Position numbers and translations under genes: made by a program. Below the pieces are notes generated by a model that saw only the letters and a list, made by a program, of their open reading frames with translations, was not told the origin of the DNA and did no database searches. From positions 29,204,001-29,268,000 of the forward strand of contig NC_079884.1 of NCBI RefSeq assembly GCF_029227915.1: a DNA stretch of 64,000 bases. The letters run 5' to 3'. Shown here piece by piece: positions 8,577 through 21,124 of this stretch; positions within the stretch are counted from its first letter, which is position 1, and every line of letters begins with the position of its first letter. This stretch comes from Hydractinia symbiolongicarpus (taxonomy: Eukaryota > Cnidaria > Hydrozoa > Anthoathecata > Hydractiniidae).

Positions 8577-11500
8577 TAAATAGGAACAGTTTCAAATACT
8601 ACATTTCACTGACTTTCTAACGGTGTCAGTCCGTTTGAGTTACAACGGTTGCGTCACATATTCGTACCAACATGTATTTAGCGATAGTATTCGGATATTG
8701 CTAGGTTGCATCGCTGTTAACAGTGAAACGCTTGACTGTGGGACTTATTTGAACTGATTTTGGACTTTGACCTTATAAATGTGATAAATGAGCTAGTTTG
8801 ACTACAAGAAATAACATTCTTCTTAATTTGACATGATTGCTGGAACTCAGCGATTACACTGGGCGCTGTGGTAGCACTTTATTAAAAAATTAAGATAAAT
8901 AAGTCATTTTTTACTGTGGGACCAATCCTAGCCGTTAGCTCGCGCTAAAGAAATAGAGACCGTTTCTAAAACTACCTTTCATTGACTTTCTAACGGTGTC
9001 AATCCGTTTGAACTACAACGGTTGCGTCACATATTCGTACCAACATGTAATTGGTGATTTTCTTGCGACATTACTAAGTTGTATTGCTTTTAACAGTGAA
9101 ACGATTGGCTGTGGGAATTAATAGAACTGATTCTGGACTGCGACCTTATAAATGTGATGAATGAGCCAATTGGTCTCCAAGGAATAACATTCTTCTTAAT
9201 TTCACATGATTGCCGGAATTCATCGATTACATTAGGCTCTGTGGTAGCGCTTTATATAAAAATTTAGATAAATAAGTCTTTTCTTACTGTGGGACCAATC
9301 CTGGTTGTTAGCACGCGCTGAATAAATAGGAACAGTTCCAAAGACCACATTTCATTGAATTTCTAGCGGTATAAGTCCGTTTGAGCTACAACGGTTCTGT
9401 CACATATTCGTACCAATATGTATTTAACGATAGTATTCGGATATTACTAGGTTGCATCGCTTTTAAAAGTGAAACGATTGACTGTGGGACTTAATTGAAC
9501 TGATTTTGGACTTTGACCTTATAAATATGATAAATGAGGCAGTTTGACTACAAGAAGTAACATTCTTCTTAATTTGACATGATTGCTGGAACTCAGCGAT
9601 TACACTGGGCGCTGTGGTAGCGCTTTATTAAAAAATTAAGATAAATAAGTCATTTTTAACTGTGGGACCAATCCCAGCCGGTAGTTCGCGCTGAAGAAAT
9701 AGAGACAGTTTTAAAAACTACCTTTCATTGACTTTCCAACGGTGTCAATCCGTTTGAGTTACAACGGTTGTGTCACATATTCGTACCAACAAGTATTTGG
9801 TGATTTTCTTCCGATATTACTAAGTTGTATTGTTTTTAACAGTGAAACGATTGACTGTGGGAATTAATAGAACTGATTCTGGACTGCGACCTTATAAATG
9901 TGATAAATGAGCCAATTGGTCTCCAAGGAATAACATTCTTCTTAATTTCACATGATTGCCGGAATTCATCGATTACATTAGGCTCTGTGGTAGCGCTTTA
10001 TATAAAAATTTAGATAAATAAGTCTTTTCTTACTGTGGGACCAATCCTGGTCGTTAGCACGCGCTGAATAAATAGGAACAGTTCCAAAGACCACATTTCA
10101 TTGAATTTCTAGCGGTATAAGTCCGTTTGAGTTACAACGGTTCTGTCACATATTCGTACCAATATGTATTTAACGATAGTATTCGGATATTACTAGGTTG
10201 CATCGCTTTTAACAGTGAAACGCTTGACTGTGGGACTTAATTGAGATGATTTTGGACTTTGACCTTGTAAATGTGATAAATGAGCCAGTTTGACTACAAG
10301 AAATAACATTCCTCCTAATTTGACATGATTGCTGGAACTCAGCGATTACACTGGTCACTGTGGTAGCGCTTTATTACAAAAGTAAGATAAACAAGTCATT
10401 CTTTACTGTGGGACCAATCCTAGCCGTTAGCTCGCGCTGAAGGAATAGAGACAATTTCAGAAACTACATTTCATTTACTTTCTAACGGTGTCAATCCGTT
10501 TGAGTTACAGCGGTTGCGTCACATATTCGTACCAACATGTATTTAGCGATATTTTTCCGCTACTACTAGGTTCCATCGCTTTTAACAGTGAAACGATTGA
10601 CTGTGGGACTTGATTGAACTGATTTTGGACTGTGACCTTAAAAATGTGAAAGCAAGACAATTGCTCTTCAAGAAATAACATTCTTCCTAATTTGACATGA
10701 TTGCTGGAACTCAGCGATTACACTGGTCACTGTGGTAGCGCTTTATTACAAAATTAAGATAAACAAGTCATTCTTTACTGTGGGACCAATCCTAGCCGTT
10801 AGCTCGCGCTGAAGAAATAGAGACAGTTTCAAATACTACATTTCATTTACTTTCTAGCGGTATAAGTCCGTTTGAGTTACAACGGTTCTGTCACATATTC
10901 GTACCAATATGTACTTACCGATAGTATTCGGATATTACTAGGTTGCATCGATTTTAACAGTGAAACGCTTGACTGTGGGACTTAATTGAACTGATTTTGG
11001 ACTTTGATCTTATAAATGTGAAAGCAAGACAATTGGACTTCAAGAAATAACATTCTTCCTAATTTGACATGATTGCTGGAACTCAGCGATTACACTGGTC
11101 ACTGTGGTAGCGCTTTATTTAAAAATTTTGATAAACAAGTGTTTTTTTGCTGTGGGACCAATCCTAGCCGTTAGCGCGCGCGGAAGATATAGAGACAGTT
11201 TCAAAAACTCCATTTCATTGACTTTTTAACAGTATCAATCCGTTTGCGTTACAACGGTTGCGTCACATATTCGTACCAACATGTATTTAGCGATAGTATT
11301 CGGATATTACTAGGTTGCATCGCTTTTAACAGTGAAACGTTTGACTGTGGGATTTAATTGAACTGACTTTGGACTTTGACCTTATAAATGTGATAAATGA
11401 GCCAGTTTGACTACAAGAAATAACATTCTTATTAATCTGACATGATTGCGGGAAGTCAGCGATTACACTGGGCGCTGTGGTAGCGTTTTATTTAAAAATT

Positions 11501-12304
11501 AAGATAAATAAGTCTTTTTTTACTGTGGGACCAATCCTAGCCGTTAGTTCGCGCTTAAGAAATAGAAACAGTACCAAAGACTACATGTCATTGACTTTCT
11601 AGCGGTATAAATTCGTTTCAGTTTCAACGGTTGCGTCACATATTCGTACCAACATGTATTTAGCGATAGTATTCGGATATTACTAGGTTGCATCGCTTTT
11701 AAAAGTGAAACGATTGACTGTGGGACTTAATTGAACTGATTTTGGACTTTGACCTTATAAATATGATAAATGAGGCAGTTTGACTACAAGAAGTAACATT
11801 CTTCTTAATTTGACATGATTGCTGGAACTCAGCGATTACACTGGGCACTGTGGTAGCGCTTTATTAAAAAATTAAGATAAATAAGTCATTTTTAACTGTG
11901 GGACCAATCCCAGCCGGTAGTTCGCGCTGAAGAAATAGATACAGTTTTAAAAACTACCTTTCATTGACTTTCTAACGGTGTCAATCCGTTTGAGTTACAA
12001 CGGTTGTGTCACATATTCGTACCAACAAGTATTTGGTGATTTTCTTCCGATATTACTAAGTTGTATTGTTTTTAACAGTGAAACGATTGACTGTGGGAAT
12101 AAATAGAACTGATTCTGGATTGTGACCTTATAAATGTGATAAACGAGTCAATTGGTGTCCAAAGAATGACATTCTTCTTAATTTGACATGATTGCTGGAA
12201 TTCAGCTAATACATTAGGCACTGTGGTAGCGCTTTATTTAAAAATTTAGATAAATAAGTTTTTTGTCGCTGTGGGACCAATCCTGGCCGTTAGGACGCGC
12301 TGAA
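8577..12304 (+). repeat. 10-mer higher-order repeat A-B-C-D/B-C'-E-F-G-H-D (3728 bp)
   Basis: Monomers start at 8577 A, 8950 B, 9323 C, 9696 D/B, 10069 C-prime, 10442 E, 10814 F, 11186 G, 11559 H and 11932 D. Compared with 3357-7084, the third and fourth positions hold C and the D/B hybrid instead of Ch and B. This fits a crossover that spliced an ABCD unit into a 10-mer. Scattered single changes (for example gtttgaactacaac near 9008 and gattggctgtggg near 9103) show slight decay. The block recurs at 40142-43869 (offset 31565). Confidence 0.9.
9696..10068 (+). repeat. D/B hybrid monomer
   Basis: The head is type D (gacagttttaaaaactacc, ctttccaacggtg, ggttgtgtcac, acaagtatttgg, gtattgtttttaac). 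The tail is type B (gaattaatagaactg, ggactgcgacc, ggtctccaaggaataac, atttcacatgattgccgg). The last D-specific base is near 9833 and the first B-specific base near 9865, so the exchange fell in the second constant box. A copy with the same junction lies at 41261-41633. Confidence 0.87.
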
Positions 12305-15300
12305 TAAATAGGAACAGTTTCAAATACTACATTTCACTGACTTTCTAACGGTGTCAGTCCGTTTGAGTTACAACGGTTGCGTCACATATTCGTACCAACA
12401 TGTATTTAGCGATAGTATTCGGATATTGCTAGGTTGCATCGCTTTTAACAGTGAAACGCTTGACTGTGGGACTTATTTGAACTGATTTTGGACTTTGACC
12501 TTATAAATGTGATAAATGAGCTAGTTTGACTACAAGAAATAACATTCTTCTTAATTTGACATGATTGCTGGAACTCAGCGATTACACTTGGCGCTGTGGT
12601 AGCACTTTATTAAAAAATTAAGATAAATAAGTCATTTTTTACTGTGGGACCAATCCTACCCGTTAGCTCGCGCTAAAGAAATAGAGACAGTTTTTAAAAC
12701 TACCTTTCATTGACTTTCTAACGGTGTCAATCCGTTTGAGTTACAACGGTTGCGTCACATATTCGTACCAACATGTAATTGGTGATTTTCTTGCGACATT
12801 ACTAAGTTGTATTGCTTTTAACAGTGAAACGATTGACTGTGGGAATTAATAGAACTGATTCTGGACTGCGACCTTATAAATGTGATGAATGAGCCAATTG
12901 GTCTCCAAGGAATAACATTCTTCTTAATTTCACATGATTGCCGGAATTCATCGATTACATTAGGCTCTGTGGTAGCGCTTTATATAAAAATTTAGATAAA
13001 TAAGTCTTTTCTTACTGTGGGACCAATCCTGGTTGTTAGCACGCGCTGAATAAATAGGAACAGTTCCAAAGACCACATTTCATTGAATTTCTAGCGGTAT
13101 AAGTCCGTTTGAGTTACAACGGTTCTGTCACATATTCGTACCAATATGTATTTAACGATAGTATTCGGATATTACTAGGTTGCATCGCTTTTAACAGTGA
13201 AACGCTTGACTGTGGGACTCATTTGAACTGATTTTGGACTTTGACCTTTTAAATGTGATAAATGAGCTAGTTTGATTACAAGAAATAACATTCTTCTTAA
13301 TTTGACATGATTGCTGGAACTCAGCGATTACACTGGGCGCTGTGGTAGCACTTTATTAAAAAATTAAGATAAATAAGTAATTTTTTACTGTGGGACCAAT
13401 CCTAGCCGTTAGCTCGCGCTAAAGAAATAGAGACAGTTTTTAAAACTACCTTTCATTGACTTTCTAACGGTGTCAATCCGTTTGAGTTACAACGGTTGCG
13501 TCACATATTCGTACCAACATGTAATTGGTGATTTTCTTGCGACATTACTAAGTTGTATTGCTTTTAACAGTGAAACGATTGACTGTGGGAATTAATAGAA
13601 CTGATTCTGGACTGCGACCTTATAAATGTGATAAATGAGCCAATTGGTCTCCAAGGAATAACATTCTTCTTAATTTCACATGATTGCCGGAATTCATCGA
13701 TTACATTAGGCTCTGTGGTAGCGCTTTATATAAAAATTTAGATAAATAAGTCTTTTCTTACTGTGGGACCAATCCTGGTCGTTAGCACGCGCTGAATAAA
13801 TAGGAACAGTTCCAAAGACCACATTTCATTGAATTTCTAGCGGTATAAGTCCGTTTGAGTTACAACGGTTCTGTCACATATTCGTACCAATATGTATTTA
13901 ACGATAGTATTCGGATATTACTAGGTTGCATCGCTTTTAACAGTGAAACGCTTGACTGTGGGACTTAATTGAAATGATTTTGGACTTTGACCTTGTAAAT
14001 GTGATAAATGAGCCAGTTTGACTACAAGAAATAACATTCCTCCTAATTTGACATGATTGCTGGAACTCAGCGATTACACTGGTCACTGTGGTAGCGCTTT
14101 ATTACAAAAGTAAGATAAACAAGTCATTTTTTACTGTGGGACCAATCCTAGCCGTTAGCTCGCGCTGAAGGAATAGAGACAGTTTCAGAAACTACATTTC
14201 ATTTACTTTCTAACGGTGTCAATCCGTTTGAGTTACAGCGGTTGCGTCACATATTCGTACCAACATGTATTTAGCGATATTTTTCCGCTACTACTAGGTT
14301 CCATCGCTTTTAACAGTGAAACGATTGACTGTGGGACTTGATTGAACTGATTTTGGACTGTGACCTTAAAAATGTGAAAGCAAGACAATTGCTCTTCAAG
14401 AAATAACATTCTTCCTAATTTGACATGATTGCTGGAACTCAGCGATTACACTGGTCACTGTGGTAGCGCTTTATTACAAAATTAAGATAAACAAGTCATT
14501 CTTTACTGTGGGACCAATCCTAGCCGTTAGCTCGCGCTGAAGAAATAGAGACAGTTTCAAATACTACATTTCACTGACTTTCTAACGGTGTCAGTCCGTT
14601 TGAGTTACAACGGTTGCGTCACATATTCGTACCAACATGTATTTAGCGATAGTATTCGGATGTTGCTAGTTTGCATCGCTTTTAACAGTGAAACGCTTGA
14701 CTGTGGGACTTATTTGAACTGATTTTGGACTTTGACCTTATAAATGTGATAAATGTTCTAGTTTGACTACAAGAAATAACATTCTTCTTAATTTGACATG
14801 ATTGCTGGAACTCAGCGATTACACTGGTCACTGTGGTAGCGCTTTATTACAAAAGTAAGATAAACAAGTCATTTTTTACTGTGGGACCAATCCTAGCCGT
14901 TAGCTCGCGCTGAAGGAATAGAGACAGTTTCAGAAGCTACATTTCATTTACTTTCTAACGGTGTCAATCCGTTTGAGTTACAGCGGTTGCGTCACATATT
15001 CGTACCAACATGTATTTAGCGATATTTTTCCGCTACTACTAGGTTCCATCGCTTTTAACAGTGAAACGATTGACTGTGGGACTTGATTGAACTGATTTTG
15101 GACTGTGACCTTAAAAATGTGAAAGCAAGACAATTGCTCTTCAAGAAATAACATTCTTCCTAATTTGACATGATTGCTGGAACTCAGCGATTACACTGGT
15201 CACTGTGGTAGCGCTTTATTACAAAATTAAGATAAACAAGTCATTCTTTACTGTGGGACCAATCCTAGCCGTTAGCTCGCGCTGAAGAAATAGAGACAGT

Positions 15301-16777
15301 TTCAAATACTACATTTCATTTACTTTCTAGCGGTATAAGTCCGTTTGAGTTACAACGGTTCTGTCACATATTCGTACCAATATGTACTTACCGATAGTAT
15401 TCGGATATTACTAGGTTGCATCGATTTTAACAGTGAAACGCTTGACTGTGGGACTTAATTGAACTGATTTTGGACTTTGATCTTATAAATGTGAAAGCAA
15501 GACAATTGGACTTCAAGAAATAACATTCTTCCTAATTTGACATGATTGCTGGAACTCAGCGATTACACTGGTCACTGTGGTAGCGCTTTATTTAAAAATT
15601 TTGATAAACAAGTGTTTTTTTGCTGTGGGACCAATCCTAGCCGTTAGCGCGCGCGGAAGATATAGAGACAGTTTCAAAAACTCCATTTCATTGACTTTTT
15701 AACAGTATCAATCCGTTTGCGTTACAACGGTTGCGTCACATATTCGTACCAACATGTATTTAGCGATAGTATTCGGATATTACTAGGTTGCATCGCTTTT
15801 AACAGTGAAACGTTTGACTGTGGGATTTAATTGAACTGACTTTGGACTTTGACCTTATAAATGTGATAAATGAGCCAGTTTGACTACAAGAAATAACATT
15901 CTTATTAATCTGACATGATTGCGGGAAGTCAGCGATTACACTGGGCGCTGTGGTAGCGTTTTATTTAAAAATTAAGATAAATAAGTCTTTTTTTACTGTG
16001 GGACCAATCCTAGCCGTTAGTTCGCGCTTAAGAAATAGAAACAGTACCAAAGACTACATGTCATTGACTTTCTAGCGGTATAAACTCGTTTGAGTTTCAA
16101 CGGTTGCGTCACATATTCGTACCAACATGTATTTAGCGATAGTATTCGGATATTACTAGGTTGCATCGCTTTTAAAAGTGAAACGATTGACTGTGGGACT
16201 TAATTGAACTGATTTTGGACTTTGACCTTATAAATATGATAAATGAGGCAGTTTGACTACAAGAAGTAACATTCTTCTTAATTTGACATGATTGCTGGAA
16301 CTCAGCGATTACACTGGGCACTGTGGTAGCGCTTTATTAAAAAATTAAGATAAATAAGTCATTTTTAACTGTGGGACCAATCCCAGCCGGTAGTTCGCGC
16401 TGAAGAAATAGATACAGTTTTAAAAACTACCTTTCATTGACTTTCTAACGGTGTCAATCCGTTTGAGTTACAACGGTTGTGTCACATATTCGTACCAACA
16501 AGTATTTGGTGATTTTCTTCCGATATTACTAAGTTGTATTGTTTTTAACAGTGAAACGATTGACTGTGGGAATAAATAGAACTGATTCTGGATTGTGACC
16601 TTATAAATGTGATAAACGAGTCAATTGGTGTCCAAAGAATGACATTCTTCTTAATTTGACATGATTGCTGGAATTCAGCTAATACATTAGGCACTGTGGT
16701 AGCGCTTTATTTAAAAATTTAGATAAATAAGTGTTTTTTCGCTGTGGGACCAATCCTGGCCGTTAGGACGCGCTGAA
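12305..16777 (+). repeat. 12-mer higher-order repeat (4473 bp), first copy
   Basis: Monomers: 12305 A, 12678 B, 13051 Ch, 13424 B, 13797 C-prime, 14170 E, 14542 A*, 14915 E, 15287 F, 15659 G, 16032 H, 16405 D. A* has private changes (ggatgttgctagtttgcatc, aaatgttctag). The unit looks like a 10-mer with an extra A*-E pair after the first E. Variants such as agaagctacattt (14915 unit) are repeated exactly 4473 bp downstream, which shows the tandem duplication. The match also extends upstream: G, H and D at 11186-12304 resemble 15659-16777, including gatacagttt at the start of D. Confidence 0.9.
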
Positions 16778-19759
16778 TAAATAGGAACAGTTTCAAATAC
16801 TACATTTCACTGACTTTCTAACGGTGTCAGTCCGTTTGAGTTACAACGGTTGCGTCACATATTCGTACCAACATGTATTTAGCGATAGTATTCGGATATT
16901 GCTAGGTTGCATCGCTTTTAACAGTGAAACGCTTGACTGTGGGACTTATTTGAACTGATTTTGGACTTTGACCTTATAAATGTGATAAATGAGCTAGTTT
17001 GACTACAAGAAATAACATTCTTCTTAATTTGACATGATTGCTGGAACTCAGCGATTACACTTGGCGCTGTGGTAGCACTTTATTAAAAAATTAAGATAAA
17101 TAAGTCATTTTTTACTGTGGGACCAATCCTAGCCGTTAGCTCGCGCTAAAGAAATAGAGACAGTTTTTAAAACTACCTTTCATTGACTTTCTAACGGTGT
17201 CAATCCGTTTGAGTTACAACGGTTGCGTCACATATTCGTACCAACATGTAATTGGTGATTTTCTTGCGACATTACTAAGTTGTATTGCTTTTAACAGTGA
17301 AACGATTGACTGTGGGAATTAATAGAACTGATTCTGGACTGCGACCTTATAAATGTGATGAATGAGCCAATTGGTCTCCAAGGAATAACATTCTTCTTAA
17401 TTTCACATGATTGCCGGAATTCATCGATTACATTAGGCTCTGTGGTAGCGCTTTATATAAAAATTTAGATAAATAAGTCTTTTCTTACTGTGGGACCAAT
17501 CCTGGTTGTTAGCACGCGCTGAATAAATAGGAACAGTTCCAAAGACCACATTTCATTGAATTTCTAGCGGTATAAGTCCGTTTGAGTTACAACGGTTCTG
17601 TCACATATTCGTACCAATATGTATTTAACGATAGTATTCGGATATTACTAGGTTGCATCGCTTTTAACAGTGAAACGCTTGACTGTGGGACTCATTTGAA
17701 CTGATTTTGGACTTTGACCTTTTAAATGTGATAAATGAGCTAGTTTGATTACAAGAAATAACATTCTTCTTAATTTGACATGATTGCTGGAACTCAGCGA
17801 TTACACTGGGCGCTGTGGTAGCACTTTATTAAAAAATTAAGATAAATAAGTAATTTTTTACTGTGGGACCAATCCTAGCCGTTAGCTCGCGCTAAAGAAA
17901 TAGAGACAGTTTTTAAAACTACCTTTCATTGACTTTCTAACGGTGTCAATCCGTTTGAGTTACAACGGTTGCGTCACATATTCGTACCAACATGTAATTG
18001 GTGATTTTCTTGCGACATTACTAAGTTGTATTGCTTTTAACAGTGAAACGATTGACTGTGGGAATTAATAGAACTGATTCTGGACTGCGACCTTATAAAT
18101 GTGATAAATGAGCCAATTGGTCTCCAAGGAATAACATTCTTCTTAATTTCACATGATTGCCGGAATTCATCGATTACATTAGGCTCTGTGGTAGCGCTTT
18201 ATATAAAAATTTAGATAAATAAGTCTTTTCTTACTGTGGGACCAATCCTGGTCGTTAGCACGCGCTGAATAAATAGGAACAGTTCCAAAGACCACATTTC
18301 ATTGAATTTCTAGCGGTATAAGTCCGTTTGAGTTACAACGGTTCTGTCACATATTCGTACCAATATGTATTTAACGATAGTATTCGGATATTACTAGGTT
18401 GCATCGCTTTTAACAGTGAAACGCTTGACTGTGGGACTTAATTGAAATGATTTTGGACTTTGACCTTGTAAATGTGATAAATGAGCCAGTTTGACTACAA
18501 GAAATAACATTCCTCCTAATTTGACATGATTGCTGGAACTCAGCGATTACACTGGTCACTGTGGTAGCGCTTTATTACAAAAGTAAGATAAACAAGTCAT
18601 TTTTTACTGTGGGACCAATCCTAGCCGTTAGCTCGCGCTGAAGGAATAGAGACAGTTTCAGAAACTACATTTCATTTACTTTCTAACGGTGTCAATCCGT
18701 TTGAGTTACAGCGGTTGCGTCACATATTCGTACCAACATGTATTTAGCGATATTTTTCCGCTACTACTAGGTTCCATCGCTTTTAACAGTGAAACGATTG
18801 ACTGTGGGACTTGATTGAACTGATTTTGGACTGTGACCTTAAAAATGTGAAAGCAAGACAATTGCTCTTCAAGAAATAACATTCTTCCTAATTTGACATG
18901 ATTGCTGGAACTCAGCGATTACACTGGTCACTGTGGTAGCGCTTTATTACAAAATTAAGATAAACAAGTCATTCTTTACTGTGGGACCAATCCTAGCCGT
19001 TAGCTCGCGCTGAAGAAATAGAGACAGTTTCAAATACTACATTTCACTGACTTTCTAACGGTGTCAGTCCGTTTGAGTTACAACGGTTGCGTCACATATT
19101 CGTACCAACATGTATTTAGCGATAGTATTCGGATGTTGCTAGTTTGCATCGCTTTTAACAGTGAAACGCTTGACTGTGGGACTTATTTGAACTGATTTTG
19201 GACTTTGACCTTATAAATGTGATAAATGTTCTAGTTTGACTACAAGAAATAACATTCTTCTTAATTTGACATGATTGCTGGAACTCAGCGATTACACTGG
19301 TCACTGTGGTAGCGCTTTATTACAAAAGTAAGATAAACAAGTCATTTTTTACTGTGGGACCAATCCTAGCCGTTAGCTCGCGCTGAAGGAATAGAGACAG
19401 TTTCAGAAGCTACATTTCATTTACTTTCTAACGGTGTCAATCCGTTTGAGTTACAGCGGTTGCGTCACATATTCGTACCAACATGTATTTAGCGATATTT
19501 TTCCGCTACTACTAGGTTCCATCGCTTTTAACAGTGAAACGATTGACTGTGGGACTTGATTGAACTGATTTTGGACTGTGACCTTAAAAATGTGAAAGCA
19601 AGACAATTGCTCTTCAAGAAATAACATTCTTCCTAATTTGACATGATTGCTGGAACTCAGCGATTACACTGGTCACTGTGGTAGCGCTTTATTACAAAAT
19701 TAAGATAAACAAGTCATTCTTTACTGTGGGACCAATCCTAGCCGTTAGCTCGCGCTGAA
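16778..19759 (+). repeat. Partial second copy of the 12-mer (8 monomers, 2982 bp)
   Basis: Monomers: 16778 A, 17151 B, 17524 Ch, 17897 B, 18270 C-prime, 18643 E, 19015 A*, 19388 E. Offset from the first copy is 4473 bp, with shared private variants (gtttgattac, aaatgttctag, cagaagctac). Differences are few, for example gacgcgctgaa contexts and ctagcccgt versus ctacccgt. At 19760 the expected F is replaced by another A* that begins the next block, so a further exchange truncated this copy. Confidence 0.9.
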
Positions 19760-20878
19760 GAAATAGAGACAGTTTCAAATACTACATTTCACTGACTTTC
19801 TAACGGTGTCAGTCCGTTTGAGTTACAACGGTTGCGTCACATATTCGTACCAACATGTATTTAGCGATAGTATTCGGATGTTGCTAGTTTGCATCGCTTT
19901 TAACAGTGAAACGCTTGACTGTGGGACTTATTTGAACTGATTTTGGACTTTGACCTTATAAATTTGATAAATGGGCTAGTTTGACTACAAGAAATAACAT
20001 TCTTCTTAATTTGACATGATTGCTGGAACTCAGCGATTACACTGGGCGCTGTGGTAGCACTTTATTAAAAAATTAAGATAAATAAGTCATTTTTTACTGT
20101 GGGACCAATCCTAGCCGTTAGCTCGCGCTGAAGAAATAGAGACAGTTTTTAAAACTACCTTTCATTGACTTTCTAACGGTGTCAATCCTTTTGAGTTACA
20201 ACGGTTGCGTCACATATTCGTACCAACATGTATTTGGTGATTTTCTTGCGATATTACTAAGTTGTGTTGCTTTTAACAGTGAAACGATTGACTGTGGGAA
20301 TTAATAGAACTGATTCTGGACTGCGACCTTATAAATGAGATAAAAGAGCCAATTGGTCTCCAAGGAATAACATTCTTCTTAATTCCACATGATTGCCGGA
20401 ATTCATCGATTACATTAGGCTCTGTGGTAGCGCTTTATATAAAAATTTAGATAAATAAGTCTTTTCTTACTGTGGGACCAATCCTGGTCGTTAGCACGTG
20501 CTGAATAAATAGGAACAGTTCCAAAGACCACATTTCATTGAATTTCTAGCGGTATAAGTCCGTTTGAGTTACAACGGTTCTGTCACATATTCGTACCAAT
20601 ATGTATTTAGCGATAGTATTCGGATATTACTAGGTTGCATCGCTTTTAACAGTGAAACGCTTGACTGTGGGACTTAATTGAACTGATTTTGGACTTTGAC
20701 CTTGTAAATGTGATAAATGAGCCAGTTTGACTACAAGAAATAACATTCCTCCTAATTTGACATGATTGCTGGAACTCAGCGATTACACTGGTCACTGTGG
20801 TAGCGCTTTATTACAAAATTAAGATAAACAAGTCATTCTTTACTGTGGGACCAATCCTAGCCGTTAGCTCGCGCTGAA

Positions 20879-21124
20879 GAAATAGAGTCAGTTTCAGAAA
20901 CTACATTTCATTTACTTTCTAACGGTGTCAATCCGTTTGAGTTACAGCGGTTGCGTCACATATTCGTACCAACATATATTTAGCGATATTTTTCCGCTAC
21001 TACTAGGTTCCATCGCTTTTAACAGTGAAACGCTTGACTGTGGGACTTATTTGAACTGATTTTGGACTTTGCCCTTATAAATGTGATAAATGAGCTAGTT
21101 TGACTACAGTTAGCTCGCGCTGAA
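20879..21124 (+). repeat. Truncated monomer (246 bp) with a 127-bp internal deletion
   Basis: The unit runs normally to gagctagtttgactaca (ending 21108) and then jumps to gttagctcgcgctgaag (from 21109). The intact equivalent at 23736-24108 has 127 bp between these points (23966-24092), including the third constant box, the A/T tracts and the CTGTGGGACCAATCC box. I see no useful microhomology at the join. It is the only clearly truncated monomer in the window. The downstream register resumes at once. Confidence 0.93.

Noticed and set aside
21100-21120. Transposon insertion or excision scar at the 127-bp deletion
   Set aside because: No inserted sequence, target-site duplication or terminal inverted repeat is present; it is a simple deletion.
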